DNA of 64,000 bases from Lichenicoccus sp965277665 (GCF_965277665.1 NZ_OZ255835.1:3472001-3536000), one strand, 5' to 3'; numbered from the stretch's first letter, positions 43,480 through 52,337 are shown. A program made the numbers and translations. Notes: a model not told the origin generated them from the sequence alone.

Positions 43480-44280
43480 TCAGTAGGTTCGCGTGCCGGA
43501 CGCTTCCGAGGACACCGCCCCATACCCGGCGGCCAGGGCGCTGCCGGAACGCGCGAGCAGGCCGACATCCGTGCCGACCGCCACGAAGCGCGCACCCAGC
43601 TCGATGTAGTGCCTGGCCAGCGCCTCGTCCCCCATCAGGATGCCGGGCGCCTTGCCGGCCCGGCTGATCCGGCGGATGGCGTCCTCGATGGCCGCCTGCA
43701 CCGCGGGCGCGGTCGGGTTGTCGAGAAAGCCCAGCGACGCCGACAGGTCGGCCGGCCCGATGAACAGCCCGTCCACGCCGGGGGTAGCGGCGATCGCGTC
43801 GAGGTTGTCGAGGCCGAGGCGGGTCTCGATCTGCACCAGCAGGCAGATCTCCGCTCCCGCCGCATGCAGGTAGCCGGGCTGCCGGTCGAAGCGGGACGCG
43901 CGCGCGATTGCGGCGCCCACCCCGCGCACGCCCTCCGGCGGGTAGCGCGTGGCCGCGACCAGGGCGGCGGCCTGCTCGGCGGTCTCGACCATCGGCACCA
44001 GCAGCGTCTGGGCGCCGATATCCAGCAATTGCTTGATCATCCAGGTCTCGCCGACCGGCGGCCGCACCACCGGATGCGACGGGTAGGGCGCGATCGCCTG
44101 CAGCTGCGCCAGGATGGAGCGCAGGTCGTTCGGGGCATGCTCGCCATCGACCACCAGCCAGTCGAAGCCGGCGCCGGCGCAGATCTCCGCCGGGTAGGCG
44201 TCGGCGAGCGCCAGCCAGAGCCCGATCTGCGCACCCGGTTGCCGCAGGCGTGCCTTGAACGCATTCGGGATCGGCTGCAT
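43480..44280 (-). CDS. HpcH/HpaI-family aldolase
   Basis: A 266-residue class II aldolase. IGLWLALADAYPAEICAGAGFDWLVVDGEHAPND (in two blocks) provides the catalytic-base His/Glu region; VPMVETAEQA, RYPPEGVRGVG, CLLVQIETRLGLDNLD and GLFIGPADLSASLG are the metal-binding and pyruvate-binding segments of the HpaI family, which cleave 4-hydroxy-2-oxo acids to pyruvate plus an aldehyde. Candidate names are 4-hydroxy-2-oxoheptanedioate or 2-keto-3-deoxy-sugar aldolase. It is 82 bp after the big glycosyltransferase gene in the same direction and may be the last gene of that operon. Confidence 0.88.
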   Translation of the reverse strand: MQPIPNAFKARLRQPGAQIGLWLALADAYPAEICAGAGFDWLVVDGEHAPNDLRSILAQLQAIAPYPSHPVVRPPVGETWMIKQLLDIGAQTLLVPMVETAEQAAALVAATRYPPEGVRGVGAAIARASRFDRQPGYLHAAGAEICLLVQIETRLGLDNLDAIAATPGVDGLFIGPADLSASLGFLDNPTAPAVQAAIEDAIRRISRAGKAPGILMGDEALARHYIELGARFVAVGTDVGLLARSGSALAAGYGAVSSEASGTRTY

Positions 44281-44362
44281 CGGGTCTCACCCTCGTCGCA
44301 CTCGGAGCGGCAACCGGAGCAGAGCCGGCCAGCCTTGTCCAGCCAGCCTTGTCCAGCTCGGC

Positions 44363-47300
44363 TCAGGGAACCGTGGCCCGGCGCCTGCCGCCGGGCGCCG
44401 GCTCCGGCCGGGCCAGCGGCTTGCGAGCCGACGCGCGCCGGACCGCGATGATCGGCGCGGCATCCGGGGCCGCCCCGGCGAGCGCTGGGAGCGCCGGTTG
44501 CCAGCGACCGGACAGCACATCGAAGACCCGCGCGCTGCGCACCGGATCCGGCTCGACGAGGGTGCTGGCAGCAATCCGGCCGTCGCGTATCTCCAGCCGC
44601 CAGCCGGTGACCTGCAACGCCGCGAAGCCGGCGACGCTGTTGACCAGCACGCACTCGAAGCGGCCGTCGCGCCAGCCGCCGCCGCCCAGCGAAGCCCGCA
44701 CGCGAAAGCCGGCGCACAGCGGGGCATCGGGGAAATGCGCCGGCAGGTCGCCGCGCAGTTCGCGTGGCGCCGGCAGCACGATCTGGATGCCCTGCTCCGG
44801 ATCGACCAGAGCCACATACAGCCGGCCGGCGAGGCCGGCGCCGGGGGCGAACGCCCAGCCGTCGATGCCGAACCCGGTCGGGTCCGCTTCCCCGCTTATC
44901 TGACCGCCATTCTGGCCGCTGATCCGGTCGATATGGTGGCGCAGCCCCTGGTCGATCCGCCAGGCACCGGGCGCGACCGGCACCCGTGGCAGGCCCAGTC
45001 CGGGCTCCTCCCCGGTCTGCGCCGCGACCCGGTAGAAGGCCCGGGTGACGGCCTCGTTGGAGGGTGCCCGCTGGGCCGCGTCGACGATGCGGCCATCCTG
45101 CACCGTGACCGAGAGGCCGGTGAGGCAGAAGGCGGCGCGGTCGCCGAAGCTGTTGATGATCGCGACCAGGTAGCGTCCCTCGCACCATTTGCCGCGCAGC
45201 GTGAGGCACGCGGTGAAGCCCGACCGCCGAGGTGCCGTGGGAAAGCTCGCCATGATGTCGTCGCGCACGTCCCGCGACGCCGGACAGAAGATCACCGCCG
45301 CCTGCAGCCCGGGCGCGGCAGTCGCCTCGCCGACCAGCGCCAGTTGCACCTGGCCGTCGAAGCCGAGGTCGGGGACGAAGCTCCAGCCGCTCACCAGCAA
45401 CTCGGCCGCCGGCGGGAAGCGGCCCTGCGCCAGCATCGCGGGCGCGACGCCGCAGACGGAATCGATATAGACCTCCGAGCCCTGCACATGGCTCCAGTCC
45501 TGGATCGACGCCGGCAGTTCCAGCCGTATGCCGGAACGCCGGCTGGGATCGAAGATGTGTCGCGGCGGCGCCAGGCTCTTCCAGGTGGCGTGCGGCAGCA
45601 GGTGCAGCTGGCCGGCATCGAGGCCCAGCCTGGCATCGCCCAGCGGGCGCGTTGCGGTCACCGAGCGATAGGTTTCCAGCAGCCGGGCCGCGTAGTCGGA
45701 GGCATCCGTCCACAGATGCGGGCCGAGTGCCGCGCGTATGGCGCGCCGCAAGGCCGGGCTCGCCCGCAGCAGTTCGAGCGTGTCGAGCACCGCGCTCGTA
45801 TCGCCGACCCGCACCTTGAAGCCGTTGACGCCATGCTCCACCCGGTCGCCGAGCGCCCCGATATCGCTCACCACCGGGATCAGGCCCGCCTGCCAGATTT
45901 CCGAGAGTGAAATGCAGTAGGTCTCGGGCCAGATCGACAGGTGCAGCGCGACGTCGGCCTGTGCCAGCGGGCTGGTGTCGCCCGGCGCATAGCGTCCGTG
46001 GCAGGTGACGTTGGGCCGGTCCAGCCGTGCCAGCACCTCGGAATATTGCGCCTCCGCCGCGCCGAGCAGGTGGAACCGGAACAGCGCCGGGTTCGCCTCC
46101 TCGATCAGGCTCATCACCATGTCGGCGCCCTTGGCGCGCAGGAAATTGCCCACCACGGCGATCACCAGCCTGCCGTCCGGCGCGTCGGCATGGCGCCGCG
46201 GCACGTCGGCCGCAGCCCCGCGCGGCATCGGGATGCCGAGCACCAGGCGCCGGCGCCGCGCCAAGCCGGGATAGACCTGCAGCATCAGCCATTCGGAATA
46301 GGGCGTACCGAACAGGAACACGTCGATCGCGCTGATCACCTCGACCATGAAGGCGCGGCGCGTCTGCTGGGCGCCGGCAGGCAGGTCCTCGGCCTTGCGC
46401 AGGCAGATATCGCATGCGCTGATCGCCTTGTGGCCGATGTCGCAGAACACCTGGTCGTGGTTGAGCAGCGTGTAGCGCGAGCAGACCAGGAAGAAGTCAT
46501 GCGCCGAGAACACCGTCCCGACCCCGCAGGCCTTGGCGATGATCGGCAGCGACGCCGCGTGATGCCCGAGATGCTGGAAATGCACGAGATCGAAGCCATA
46601 CTGCCCGAGCACGTTGGCGAAGGCCGCCTCCTCGGCGGCGTCGGTCAGGCTGTCGAGCCAGCCGATCGGATGCATGTCGAAGCGCTCGAGAACAAGTCCT
46701 GCGCTGTCGACGAGCTGGCACTGGCCGTCCCGGCGCAGCCAGAACAGGATGTCGGCGTGGCGCTCCAGCATGGCGGCGACGGTCTGCTGGTAAACCTCGA
46801 CACCGCCCCACTCGTTGCTGTGGATCGTGGAGTGCGTGCACATCAGCACGCGGAGCCGACGCGCGACGGCAGTCGAGGCTGCGGGCAGCGTCCGGACGCC
46901 GAAATTGCCCCCGGTGATCCCGCGCAGGGCTTGCAGCCGGTGCGTGTACAGCTGCGAGCTCAGCGCGCAGTCCTGCGCCGCGATCGCCTGCGATGCGCGC
47001 AGCAGCGGGTCATGCAGGAGGCGCCGCACGGCGCCAACGAGCGCCTCGCCGCTGCGCACGAGGTCGATGCCGTGCAGGGCTTCGAAGCGGCCGGACTGCA
47101 TGGCATCGCCGCATTCGACGACCTGCGCCGTGCCGCTGCAGGCCAGCTCGAACAGGCGCGGGCCCGGTGCCGTCGCCTGGCCGATGTCGCCGTGGCTGGC
47201 GTATTCGCGGAACATGGTCAGCGTGACCCGGCTCGCATTGGCGAAGTCGATGAAAGAGGCGTGGCTGACCGGCCAGGGGATGGCGAGGCGCGCCAGATCG

Positions 47301-47848
47301 CCCGGCAGCGGCGGCAGGTATTCGTTGGTCGGGCAGACAAGCTTCAGTCGGGCATCGGGGAACGCGGTCAGGATGCGGCGCAGGCTGCGCACGCGGTTCG
47401 GCCACATGGTGCCGGCAAAGAAGATGTCGTAGTCGAGATCGGCATCCGGCTTGATGCTGCGGTGGTGGAACCGCAGGCTCGCCGCGAGCGGCATGTAGTG
47501 GCCCTTGGCGCCGTAGGCGGCGGTGCAGCTCGGGTCGTTGGTCAGGACGAAGTCGAACAGCGCGATGTTGCGAAGGTTGTAGTCCAGCATGAACGGATCC
47601 TCGAACAGCCAGAGGATCATCGTCGGGAAGGCATGCCGGACGCGGCGCAGCAGGCCCTCATGCAGCCTCTGGCCGTCGAGGCAGATCAGCACGTCATGCA
47701 GGCCGCCCGCCGCCAGCGGCGCCAGGGTGCGATTATCCGCCAGCACGACATCGGTGTTGCCGAACACCTGGCGCGCGGCATCCATCACCGCCAGCGTCAG
47801 GTACGCGTTCGGGTTGTGGGTGAAGTTCGTGTTGTAGATGACCGTCAT
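44363..47848 (-). CDS. Large tandem glycosyltransferase with a repeated C-terminal domain
   Basis: A 1161-residue protein. Residues 1-330 look like a CgeB-type glycosyltransferase (PDADLDYDIFFAGTMWPNRV, TAPGPRLFELACSGTAQVVE). Residues 335-720 are a GT4-like GT-B module (LMCTHSTIHSNEWGGVEVYQ, FDLVHFQHLGHHAAS, VFSAHDFFLVC, VVGNFLRAKGADMVM, LHLSIWPETYCISLSEIWQAG). From about 790 to the end there are two copies (about 816-921 and 992-1091) of an unrecognised domain: GWSF/GWAF-x-P ... FPTAPRRSGF / FPDAPLCAGF ... GRY/GRF ... DGRI. ATG 47848 overlaps the stop of the upstream gene as ATGA. There is no signal peptide, so it is cytoplasmic. Confidence 0.8.
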   Translation of the reverse strand: MTVIYNTNFTHNPNAYLTLAVMDAARQVFGNTDVVLADNRTLAPLAAGGLHDVLICLDGQRLHEGLLRRVRHAFPTMILWLFEDPFMLDYNLRNIALFDFVLTNDPSCTAAYGAKGHYMPLAASLRFHHRSIKPDADLDYDIFFAGTMWPNRVRSLRRILTAFPDARLKLVCPTNEYLPPLPGDLARLAIPWPVSHASFIDFANASRVTLTMFREYASHGDIGQATAPGPRLFELACSGTAQVVECGDAMQSGRFEALHGIDLVRSGEALVGAVRRLLHDPLLRASQAIAAQDCALSSQLYTHRLQALRGITGGNFGVRTLPAASTAVARRLRVLMCTHSTIHSNEWGGVEVYQQTVAAMLERHADILFWLRRDGQCQLVDSAGLVLERFDMHPIGWLDSLTDAAEEAAFANVLGQYGFDLVHFQHLGHHAASLPIIAKACGVGTVFSAHDFFLVCSRYTLLNHDQVFCDIGHKAISACDICLRKAEDLPAGAQQTRRAFMVEVISAIDVFLFGTPYSEWLMLQVYPGLARRRRLVLGIPMPRGAAADVPRRHADAPDGRLVIAVVGNFLRAKGADMVMSLIEEANPALFRFHLLGAAEAQYSEVLARLDRPNVTCHGRYAPGDTSPLAQADVALHLSIWPETYCISLSEIWQAGLIPVVSDIGALGDRVEHGVNGFKVRVGDTSAVLDTLELLRASPALRRAIRAALGPHLWTDASDYAARLLETYRSVTATRPLGDARLGLDAGQLHLLPHATWKSLAPPRHIFDPSRRSGIRLELPASIQDWSHVQGSEVYIDSVCGVAPAMLAQGRFPPAAELLVSGWSFVPDLGFDGQVQLALVGEATAAPGLQAAVIFCPASRDVRDDIMASFPTAPRRSGFTACLTLRGKWCEGRYLVAIINSFGDRAAFCLTGLSVTVQDGRIVDAAQRAPSNEAVTRAFYRVAAQTGEEPGLGLPRVPVAPGAWRIDQGLRHHIDRISGQNGGQISGEADPTGFGIDGWAFAPGAGLAGRLYVALVDPEQGIQIVLPAPRELRGDLPAHFPDAPLCAGFRVRASLGGGGWRDGRFECVLVNSVAGFAALQVTGWRLEIRDGRIAASTLVEPDPVRSARVFDVLSGRWQPALPALAGAAPDAAPIIAVRRASARKPLARPEPAPGGRRRATVP

Positions 47849-48804
47849 GCCAGGCCGCTCGCCTTCAGCATCTCGACGACATGATACGCGCGATGGGCGT
47901 AGGTGTGCTCCGACAGCGCGCGTCGCTGGGCCAGTTCCGCGGTACACAACCCGCGTTCGTCGTCACCCAGATACGTCGAAAGCAGTTGCCCGAACTCGGT
48001 CTGGTTGGAAAAGCCAGGAACCTCGTCGGCGGTGAAGTACCTGCGTATTTCGTAGGTGTCCTCGTGGAAGAACTGGACCGTTCCCGCCAGCGCCGCCTCG
48101 AAGGTGCGGGGCCCCGGCGAGGACGGGGTGATCATGTAACGCCGGTTCTCGAAATGCAGGCTCCGGCCCAGGTTGAGCACGATCCGGGTCTGCCCGTAGA
48201 GGTCGATCAGCTGTTCGTTGCCGATCCGCCGATCGGAGAAGCCGTGGCCCAGCTTACCCCATCCCGGTCCGATAAAGCACAGGTTGAGGCCCGCGAGCGT
48301 CGCGCGCAGGTCGTCGACGATCTCCAGCCGGCTGGTGAATGCGACACCGCAGAACAGCACGTCGATCTGCTTACGGCGCTCCGCATCGATCGGGACGTAG
48401 TGCCGCTTGTGGCACCCGGCTAGCGGCAGGTGGAAGGCGTTCGGATGGGTGTAGAAATTCACCCCCCAGCGGTCGCACGAGAAGATCGCGTCGAAATCGT
48501 GCAGGATGCGGTAGTTGGCATCCTGCTCATACGGATCCTCGGTGGCCCAGAACAGGGTGGTCTTGCCCAGCCGATGCGCCTCCCGGGTGACTTCGCCGAA
48601 ATACGTGCTCTCCGGCAGGTAGGAGCCGATGCCGATCACGAGGTCCGGCCCGGTCGCGGCGATCACCGCGGCGGCGCCGCTGATATTGGCGCTCATGACG
48701 TTGTCATGGCCGAGGCACTCGATCCAGCCATCCATGATGCAGCGTCGCACCTGGGCGTTGGCGTCGGACTCATGGCGCCCACCGCTGCAGATCAGCGCCT
48801 TCAT
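47845..48804 (-). CDS. CgeB-like glycosyltransferase
   Basis: A 319-residue protein with the layout of CgeB-type (glyco_trans_1_2) transferases: an N-terminal nucleotide-fold region (MKALICSGGRHESDANAQVR; PDLVIGIGSYLPES; TTLFWATEDPYEQDANY; DAIFSCDRWGVNFY) and a C-terminal half with IDVLFCGVAFTSRLEIV, LNLCFIGPGWGKLGHG and TPSSPGPRTFEAALAGTVQFFHED. It resembles the first domain of the neighbouring 1161-residue protein, so the two genes may share ancestry. ATG 48804 overlaps the previous stop (ATGA) and its own stop overlaps the next start (ATGA), which couples all three genes. Confidence 0.8.
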   Translation of the reverse strand: MKALICSGGRHESDANAQVRRCIMDGWIECLGHDNVMSANISGAAAVIAATGPDLVIGIGSYLPESTYFGEVTREAHRLGKTTLFWATEDPYEQDANYRILHDFDAIFSCDRWGVNFYTHPNAFHLPLAGCHKRHYVPIDAERRKQIDVLFCGVAFTSRLEIVDDLRATLAGLNLCFIGPGWGKLGHGFSDRRIGNEQLIDLYGQTRIVLNLGRSLHFENRRYMITPSSPGPRTFEAALAGTVQFFHEDTYEIRRYFTADEVPGFSNQTEFGQLLSTYLGDDERGLCTAELAQRRALSEHTYAHRAYHVVEMLKASGLA

Positions 48805-51422
48805 CCGGCGTGCGCCTGCAGGATGTCGGTTTTCAAGCTGGCGGTTTTCAAGCTGGCGGCTTGCGCGAGGTAGGCCGACCAGCGCCCGACATAGTACTCG
48901 TAGCCGGACCGGTCGACGGCGAACCAGTGCCGCCAGGTCTGGAACACCGGGTCGTGGCACCGGTAGTCGGCGTCGTGCAGCAGGCGCAGGCTGGCTGCCG
49001 GCTTCGGGCCATGGAAGTGGACGATGCGGGCGCGCGGCTCCGCACCCCAATAAGGCTTCCAGTTATAGACCGGTGAGAGCGGGTCCCAGCGCTGGTTGTA
49101 GAAGAGCCTCAGCAGTTCCTGGTCGTAGCCGGCGACGCGCGCGAAGTTTTCGCACATGAACTCGATCAGCGCGGCGCGATCGCGCTTCAGGCGTGCGACA
49201 TTGATGACCATGACGCCGCAATTCATGTCGTCGAAGAAGCTGCCGGTGCTGAATTGCGGGCCGGCTGCAAAGATCTCCGGCCGCAGGTGGTCGATGCCGA
49301 CCGCCGCCTCGAACATCACGTCGCAGTCGGTATAGAGGACGAAGTCTTCCTCGTTTTCCAGTAGCCCTATATCGAGGCGCATGAACGCGCCGGCGGCGGT
49401 GTCCATGTAGTCCGGCCATTCCGGCTTCTGGAGCTGCTGCGCCGCCCGCAGCGCGGCATAAAAACCCAGGCGGTGCAGCCGCACGGTGACGCCGGCGGCG
49501 CCCATCTCGGCGGTGAACTCGTCCTCGATCCCGTCGTACAGCATGTGCGGGCGCAGGTCGGTATGCCTGCGCGCCGAGGCAACGGCGGCGCGGATGCAGT
49601 CGCGGAAGCCCTGGTCCGGGTCCGCGTCCAGCGTGGCCCGGGTGATTGCGAAATACCATTTCGCACCCGTCGCCGGTGCCAGCGGCGGGTCATGCTCGCG
49701 GGCGAACGCGATCACCTTCGCCGCCAGGCGTTGATAGACCAGCCGTTCGTAGTGCGTCGGGCCGATGAGGTCCTGCGGTGCCAGCACGAACTGGTCCATC
49801 GGCAGCATCGTCACCGACGGGAAGTCGGGCAGCACGTCGAGCAGCCAGCGGTTATGCTGCACATGCAGCCGGGCGAGGTCGTCCATGCCGGGAAACGGCC
49901 GCTCGCCCATCAGCAGCACCAGGATGCGGGTCGCCGCCGGAGCCGCGCCCAGGATGGCGCGGACGTTCTCCTTGAAGCCGGCTTCGTCGATGCGTCCGGC
50001 CGCCTCGAATTGGGTGCGCAGGGCGTCGATCGCCGCGGACGCCTCCGGGGTCGGCTGTCGGCTCTGCAGCTCTTCCGGCGGCAGCGTCATCAGGTTGGCA
50101 TGACCCAGCGCCGCCGGCGAGAACGGCACCAGGTCGCGGGTCTGCCGGTTGCGGTAGAGCTCGTAATAGGCGTCGGCCCAGAAACTCAGCAGCCACACCG
50201 GCGCGGCCAGCAGGCCGGGCGACAGCGGCGCAAAATCGTCCTGTCGGTAGCCAAGTGCCAGCATCGGCTGCAGGCGGGCGTGCGAGATCCCATCGACGGC
50301 GTAGCGCAGGATCTGCGTGTGGTCGCGGCGTACCTCGATCCCGGCCCGGCTGGTGTTCAGGCGCAGGTGCAACTGGCCGGCCTGGATGTTGACGTAGTGT
50401 GCCACCGCTTCCAGGTCGCAGCCGCCGCCGATGAACATCGTGCCGACGCTGGGGGCAAGCGCACCGGCGGCGTGTTCGGGATCGTGCAGACTGATCCAGT
50501 CACAGGGCACGCTGTCGTCGTCGAGATCGGTCAGGACGTCGCCGGACAGCTTCAGGTTTGGGCGCCCAAGCCTGCGGTACAGCCAGGTCTCCACATACAT
50601 GCCGAGGATGCGGCACGAGAAGCAGTAGTACGCGAGGTCCTGGAACGCGGCGCCGCGATGCTGCAGGAAGAAACCGACAAACCCATAGTCGCCGTACCGG
50701 TCGCGCACGCGCACGAGGCCGGCCTGGACGAAGAAGTGGCCCAGGTGGTCGCGGAGCGCGCTGCGGGCCGCCTCGATCGCCTCCGGCAGCCGCGCCTTGA
50801 TGAAGTTGAGCTGGTTGGTGCGGTTGACCAGCTCGATCGCCCGGTCGAGATGGGCCTCGACATCGTGCTCGATCTCCACGGTGATGCCGCTGCCGCGCAG
50901 GAACTCATAGACGTCCGAGCCCGACGACGACAGGTCGGCATGCCGCGCCTGCAGCAGCCGGTACTGGGCCAGACGGGTCAGTGCGGCGTCGTCCTTGCCT
51001 GCGAAACGGGCATCGTCGAGCATCGCGCCGATGACGGTCTCGCCGGCGGTCAGCAGGCCGGGCACGAAATGCGCGGCTTCCTTGCGGTTCATCGGGTTGT
51101 CGTCGATGAACAGCACGGTCTCCGGCCTGAGCTGGATGGCACCGACCAGCGCCCGGATGCGCGGCCCTTTCGCCTCCCAGTTCACGCTCGGAAAGACGAA
51201 ATACTCCCACAGGCCCCAGTCCGCGAGGATGCGCTGCACCGGCTCGAGGTCGTTCTTGGAGCAGATCGCACTCACGATGCCTCGGCCCGCGAGGGCCACG
51301 ACGGTGCGCACTGCAACCTCGTTGCGGGTGATGCCGCCTTCGGTCAGGGTGCCGTGCCAGAAGGTCTCGTCGAGGTCCCAGATGACGAGCCTGATGCCTT
51401 CCGGCGCGAGTGCTCCCGACAT
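48801..51422 (-). CDS. FkbH-like HAD / SGNH-like / GT8-like glycosyltransferase fusion
   Basis: An 873-residue multidomain protein. Residues 1-340 are FkbH-like: a HAD phosphatase core with LVIWDLDETFWHGTLTEGG (Asp16, Asp18), CSKNDLEPV and FIDDNPMNRKEA, then a GNAT-like part (RTNQLNFIKARL; YGDYGFVGFFL). Residues 340-590 look SGNH-like (block V GPTHYERLVYQRLA), but the block I serine appears replaced (FIGGGCD). Residues 610-840 are a GT-A domain with DxD YTDCDVMFE, MNCGVMVINVARLKRDR and VHFHGPKPAASL as in GT8 enzymes. FkbH domains load glyceryl groups; the glycosyltransferase at the end is unusual. It is first in the coupled three-gene set. Confidence 0.75.
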   Translation of the reverse strand: MSGALAPEGIRLVIWDLDETFWHGTLTEGGITRNEVAVRTVVALAGRGIVSAICSKNDLEPVQRILADWGLWEYFVFPSVNWEAKGPRIRALVGAIQLRPETVLFIDDNPMNRKEAAHFVPGLLTAGETVIGAMLDDARFAGKDDAALTRLAQYRLLQARHADLSSSGSDVYEFLRGSGITVEIEHDVEAHLDRAIELVNRTNQLNFIKARLPEAIEAARSALRDHLGHFFVQAGLVRVRDRYGDYGFVGFFLQHRGAAFQDLAYYCFSCRILGMYVETWLYRRLGRPNLKLSGDVLTDLDDDSVPCDWISLHDPEHAAGALAPSVGTMFIGGGCDLEAVAHYVNIQAGQLHLRLNTSRAGIEVRRDHTQILRYAVDGISHARLQPMLALGYRQDDFAPLSPGLLAAPVWLLSFWADAYYELYRNRQTRDLVPFSPAALGHANLMTLPPEELQSRQPTPEASAAIDALRTQFEAAGRIDEAGFKENVRAILGAAPAATRILVLLMGERPFPGMDDLARLHVQHNRWLLDVLPDFPSVTMLPMDQFVLAPQDLIGPTHYERLVYQRLAAKVIAFAREHDPPLAPATGAKWYFAITRATLDADPDQGFRDCIRAAVASARRHTDLRPHMLYDGIEDEFTAEMGAAGVTVRLHRLGFYAALRAAQQLQKPEWPDYMDTAAGAFMRLDIGLLENEEDFVLYTDCDVMFEAAVGIDHLRPEIFAAGPQFSTGSFFDDMNCGVMVINVARLKRDRAALIEFMCENFARVAGYDQELLRLFYNQRWDPLSPVYNWKPYWGAEPRARIVHFHGPKPAASLRLLHDADYRCHDPVFQTWRHWFAVDRSGYEYYVGRWSAYLAQAASLKTASLKTDILQAHAG
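48827..48856. repeat. Two tandem 15-bp units near the 3' end of the FkbH fusion gene
   Basis: CGGTTTTCAAGCTGG occurs twice in direct succession (48827-48841 and 48842-48856). In the protein this gives the duplicated SLKTA-SLKTD near the C-terminus. It is in frame (15 bp), so copy-number change would add or remove five residues without a frameshift. Confidence 0.85.
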
Positions 51423-51470
51423 GCAGATGGACCTCCGCGGGGAAATTCTTTCCCCGGCAGTTCGCGTTTC

Positions 51471-51914
51471 CTACACGATACGGTGCCGTTTCGCGACTGC
51501 TTCCGTATCGACAAGGGATTTCCTCGCTGCCGGCCCGCTTGCAAACACGCACGCAAAGCACCGCAGGACGGTATCCTCGTCGCAGCGCCCGCGTGCGATT
51601 GCCACCACGCCGCTATCGGCGATCTGCGTGCGCGTGTCCGACAGCTGGAAGCCGGCTGCGCCGTTGACACGGACGATGATGCCGATCGCGTAATGGCCGT
51701 CTGCCCACTTGCCGCGCAGGGCGATGCCGGCGCTGAAGCCGGAGTGCAGCGTCGCATCCGCGAATCGCGCCTGCACGTCCGCCCGTGAAAGGCGCTGCGC
51801 GTCGAGGAAGATCACATGCGCGCCGCCCTGCCGGATCAGGCACACGGTGGCCTGGGCCGCCTGGCTGCGCGTGCGCGCAGTTGAGCCGGTTGCGCCCTCT
51901 TGATCAGGACTGGT
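51471..51914 (-). pseudogene. Remnant carrying one copy of the repeated glycosyltransferase C-terminal domain
   Basis: An open reading of about 125-145 residues just upstream of the FkbH fusion. LIRQGGAHVIFLDAQRLSRA, VQARFADATLHSGFSAGIAL, RGKWADGHYAIGII and QLSDTRTQIADSG align with the two repeats at the end of the 1161-residue glycosyltransferase (FPTAPRRSGFTACLTLRGKWCEGRYLVAIINS in parts). No ATG with a ribosome site starts it: the frame is closed by a TGA at about 51915 and the aromatic GW-F-P start of the domain is missing. It therefore looks like the truncated 3' end of a lost glycosyltransferase gene. A short functional protein from GTG 51845 cannot be excluded. Confidence 0.55.
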
Positions 51915-52019
51915 GTCGCATCACGTGGCGCGCGCTGTCACGAATGATCCGAAGCCGGCGTGCGCTGGGGACGCCGCATCCCGGTCAGCCGGGCGTCGGT
52001 CCGGCTGCTTGCCTCTGCG

Positions 52020-52057
52020 CCAACCTTGGCTAACCGGGCCAACCTTGGTTAGCCGGA
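52020..52057. repeat. Two imperfect tandem 19-bp units with internal dyad
   Basis: CCAACCTTGGCTAACCGGG (52020-52038) is followed by CCAACCTTGGTTAGCCGGA (52039-52057), differing at three positions. GGCTAACC and GGTTAGCC form an inverted pair, so the pair can also fold as a hairpin. It lies in the gene-free stretch between the remnant and cspA and could be an operator or a termination structure for cspA (minus strand). Confidence 0.5.
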
Positions 52058-52130
52058 TTGAAAGCTGCCGCAAACCAGCGGCAGGAATGCTGCCGCGGAC
52101 GGGCCGTCGGCAGCATGCCCCGTCGTGACC

Positions 52131-52337
52131 TCAATCGGCCTTCAGGTTCACCGCAGAGATGCGGCCCTTCTGGCCGGATTCCAGGTCGAAGCTGACCTTC
52201 TGTCCGTCATTGAGGCTGCTCCAGCCGGCGCGCTCGACCGCCGAGATGTGCACGAACACATCGCTGGAGCCGTCGCTGGGCTGGATGAAGCCGAAACCCT
52301 TGGTCGCGTTGAACCATTTCACGGTGCCGCTTGGCAT
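52131..52337 (-). CDS. Cold-shock protein, CspA family
   Basis: A 68-residue OB-fold nucleic-acid-binding protein. GTVKWFNATKGFGFIQPSDG contains RNP1 (KGFGFI) and DVFVHISAVERAG contains RNP2 (VFVHIS). The protein is slightly basic at RNA-binding faces, as usual, and ends with ISAVNLKAD. Start ATG 52337 is fixed by AGGAG about nine bases upstream. It acts as an RNA chaperone; whether cold-induced cannot be told. The 323 bp upstream, shared with the chemoreceptor gene, contain a GTCACGGTGAC palindrome (52366-52376) and room for a long 5' leader. Confidence 0.95.
   Translation of the reverse strand: MPSGTVKWFNATKGFGFIQPSDGSSDVFVHISAVERAGWSSLNDGQKVSFDLESGQKGRISAVNLKAD

Noticed and set aside
51915..52130. 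A further coding gene between the domain remnant and the cold-shock gene
   Set aside because: Open frames here lack ribosome-binding sites and motifs; only the 19-bp tandem units are notable.
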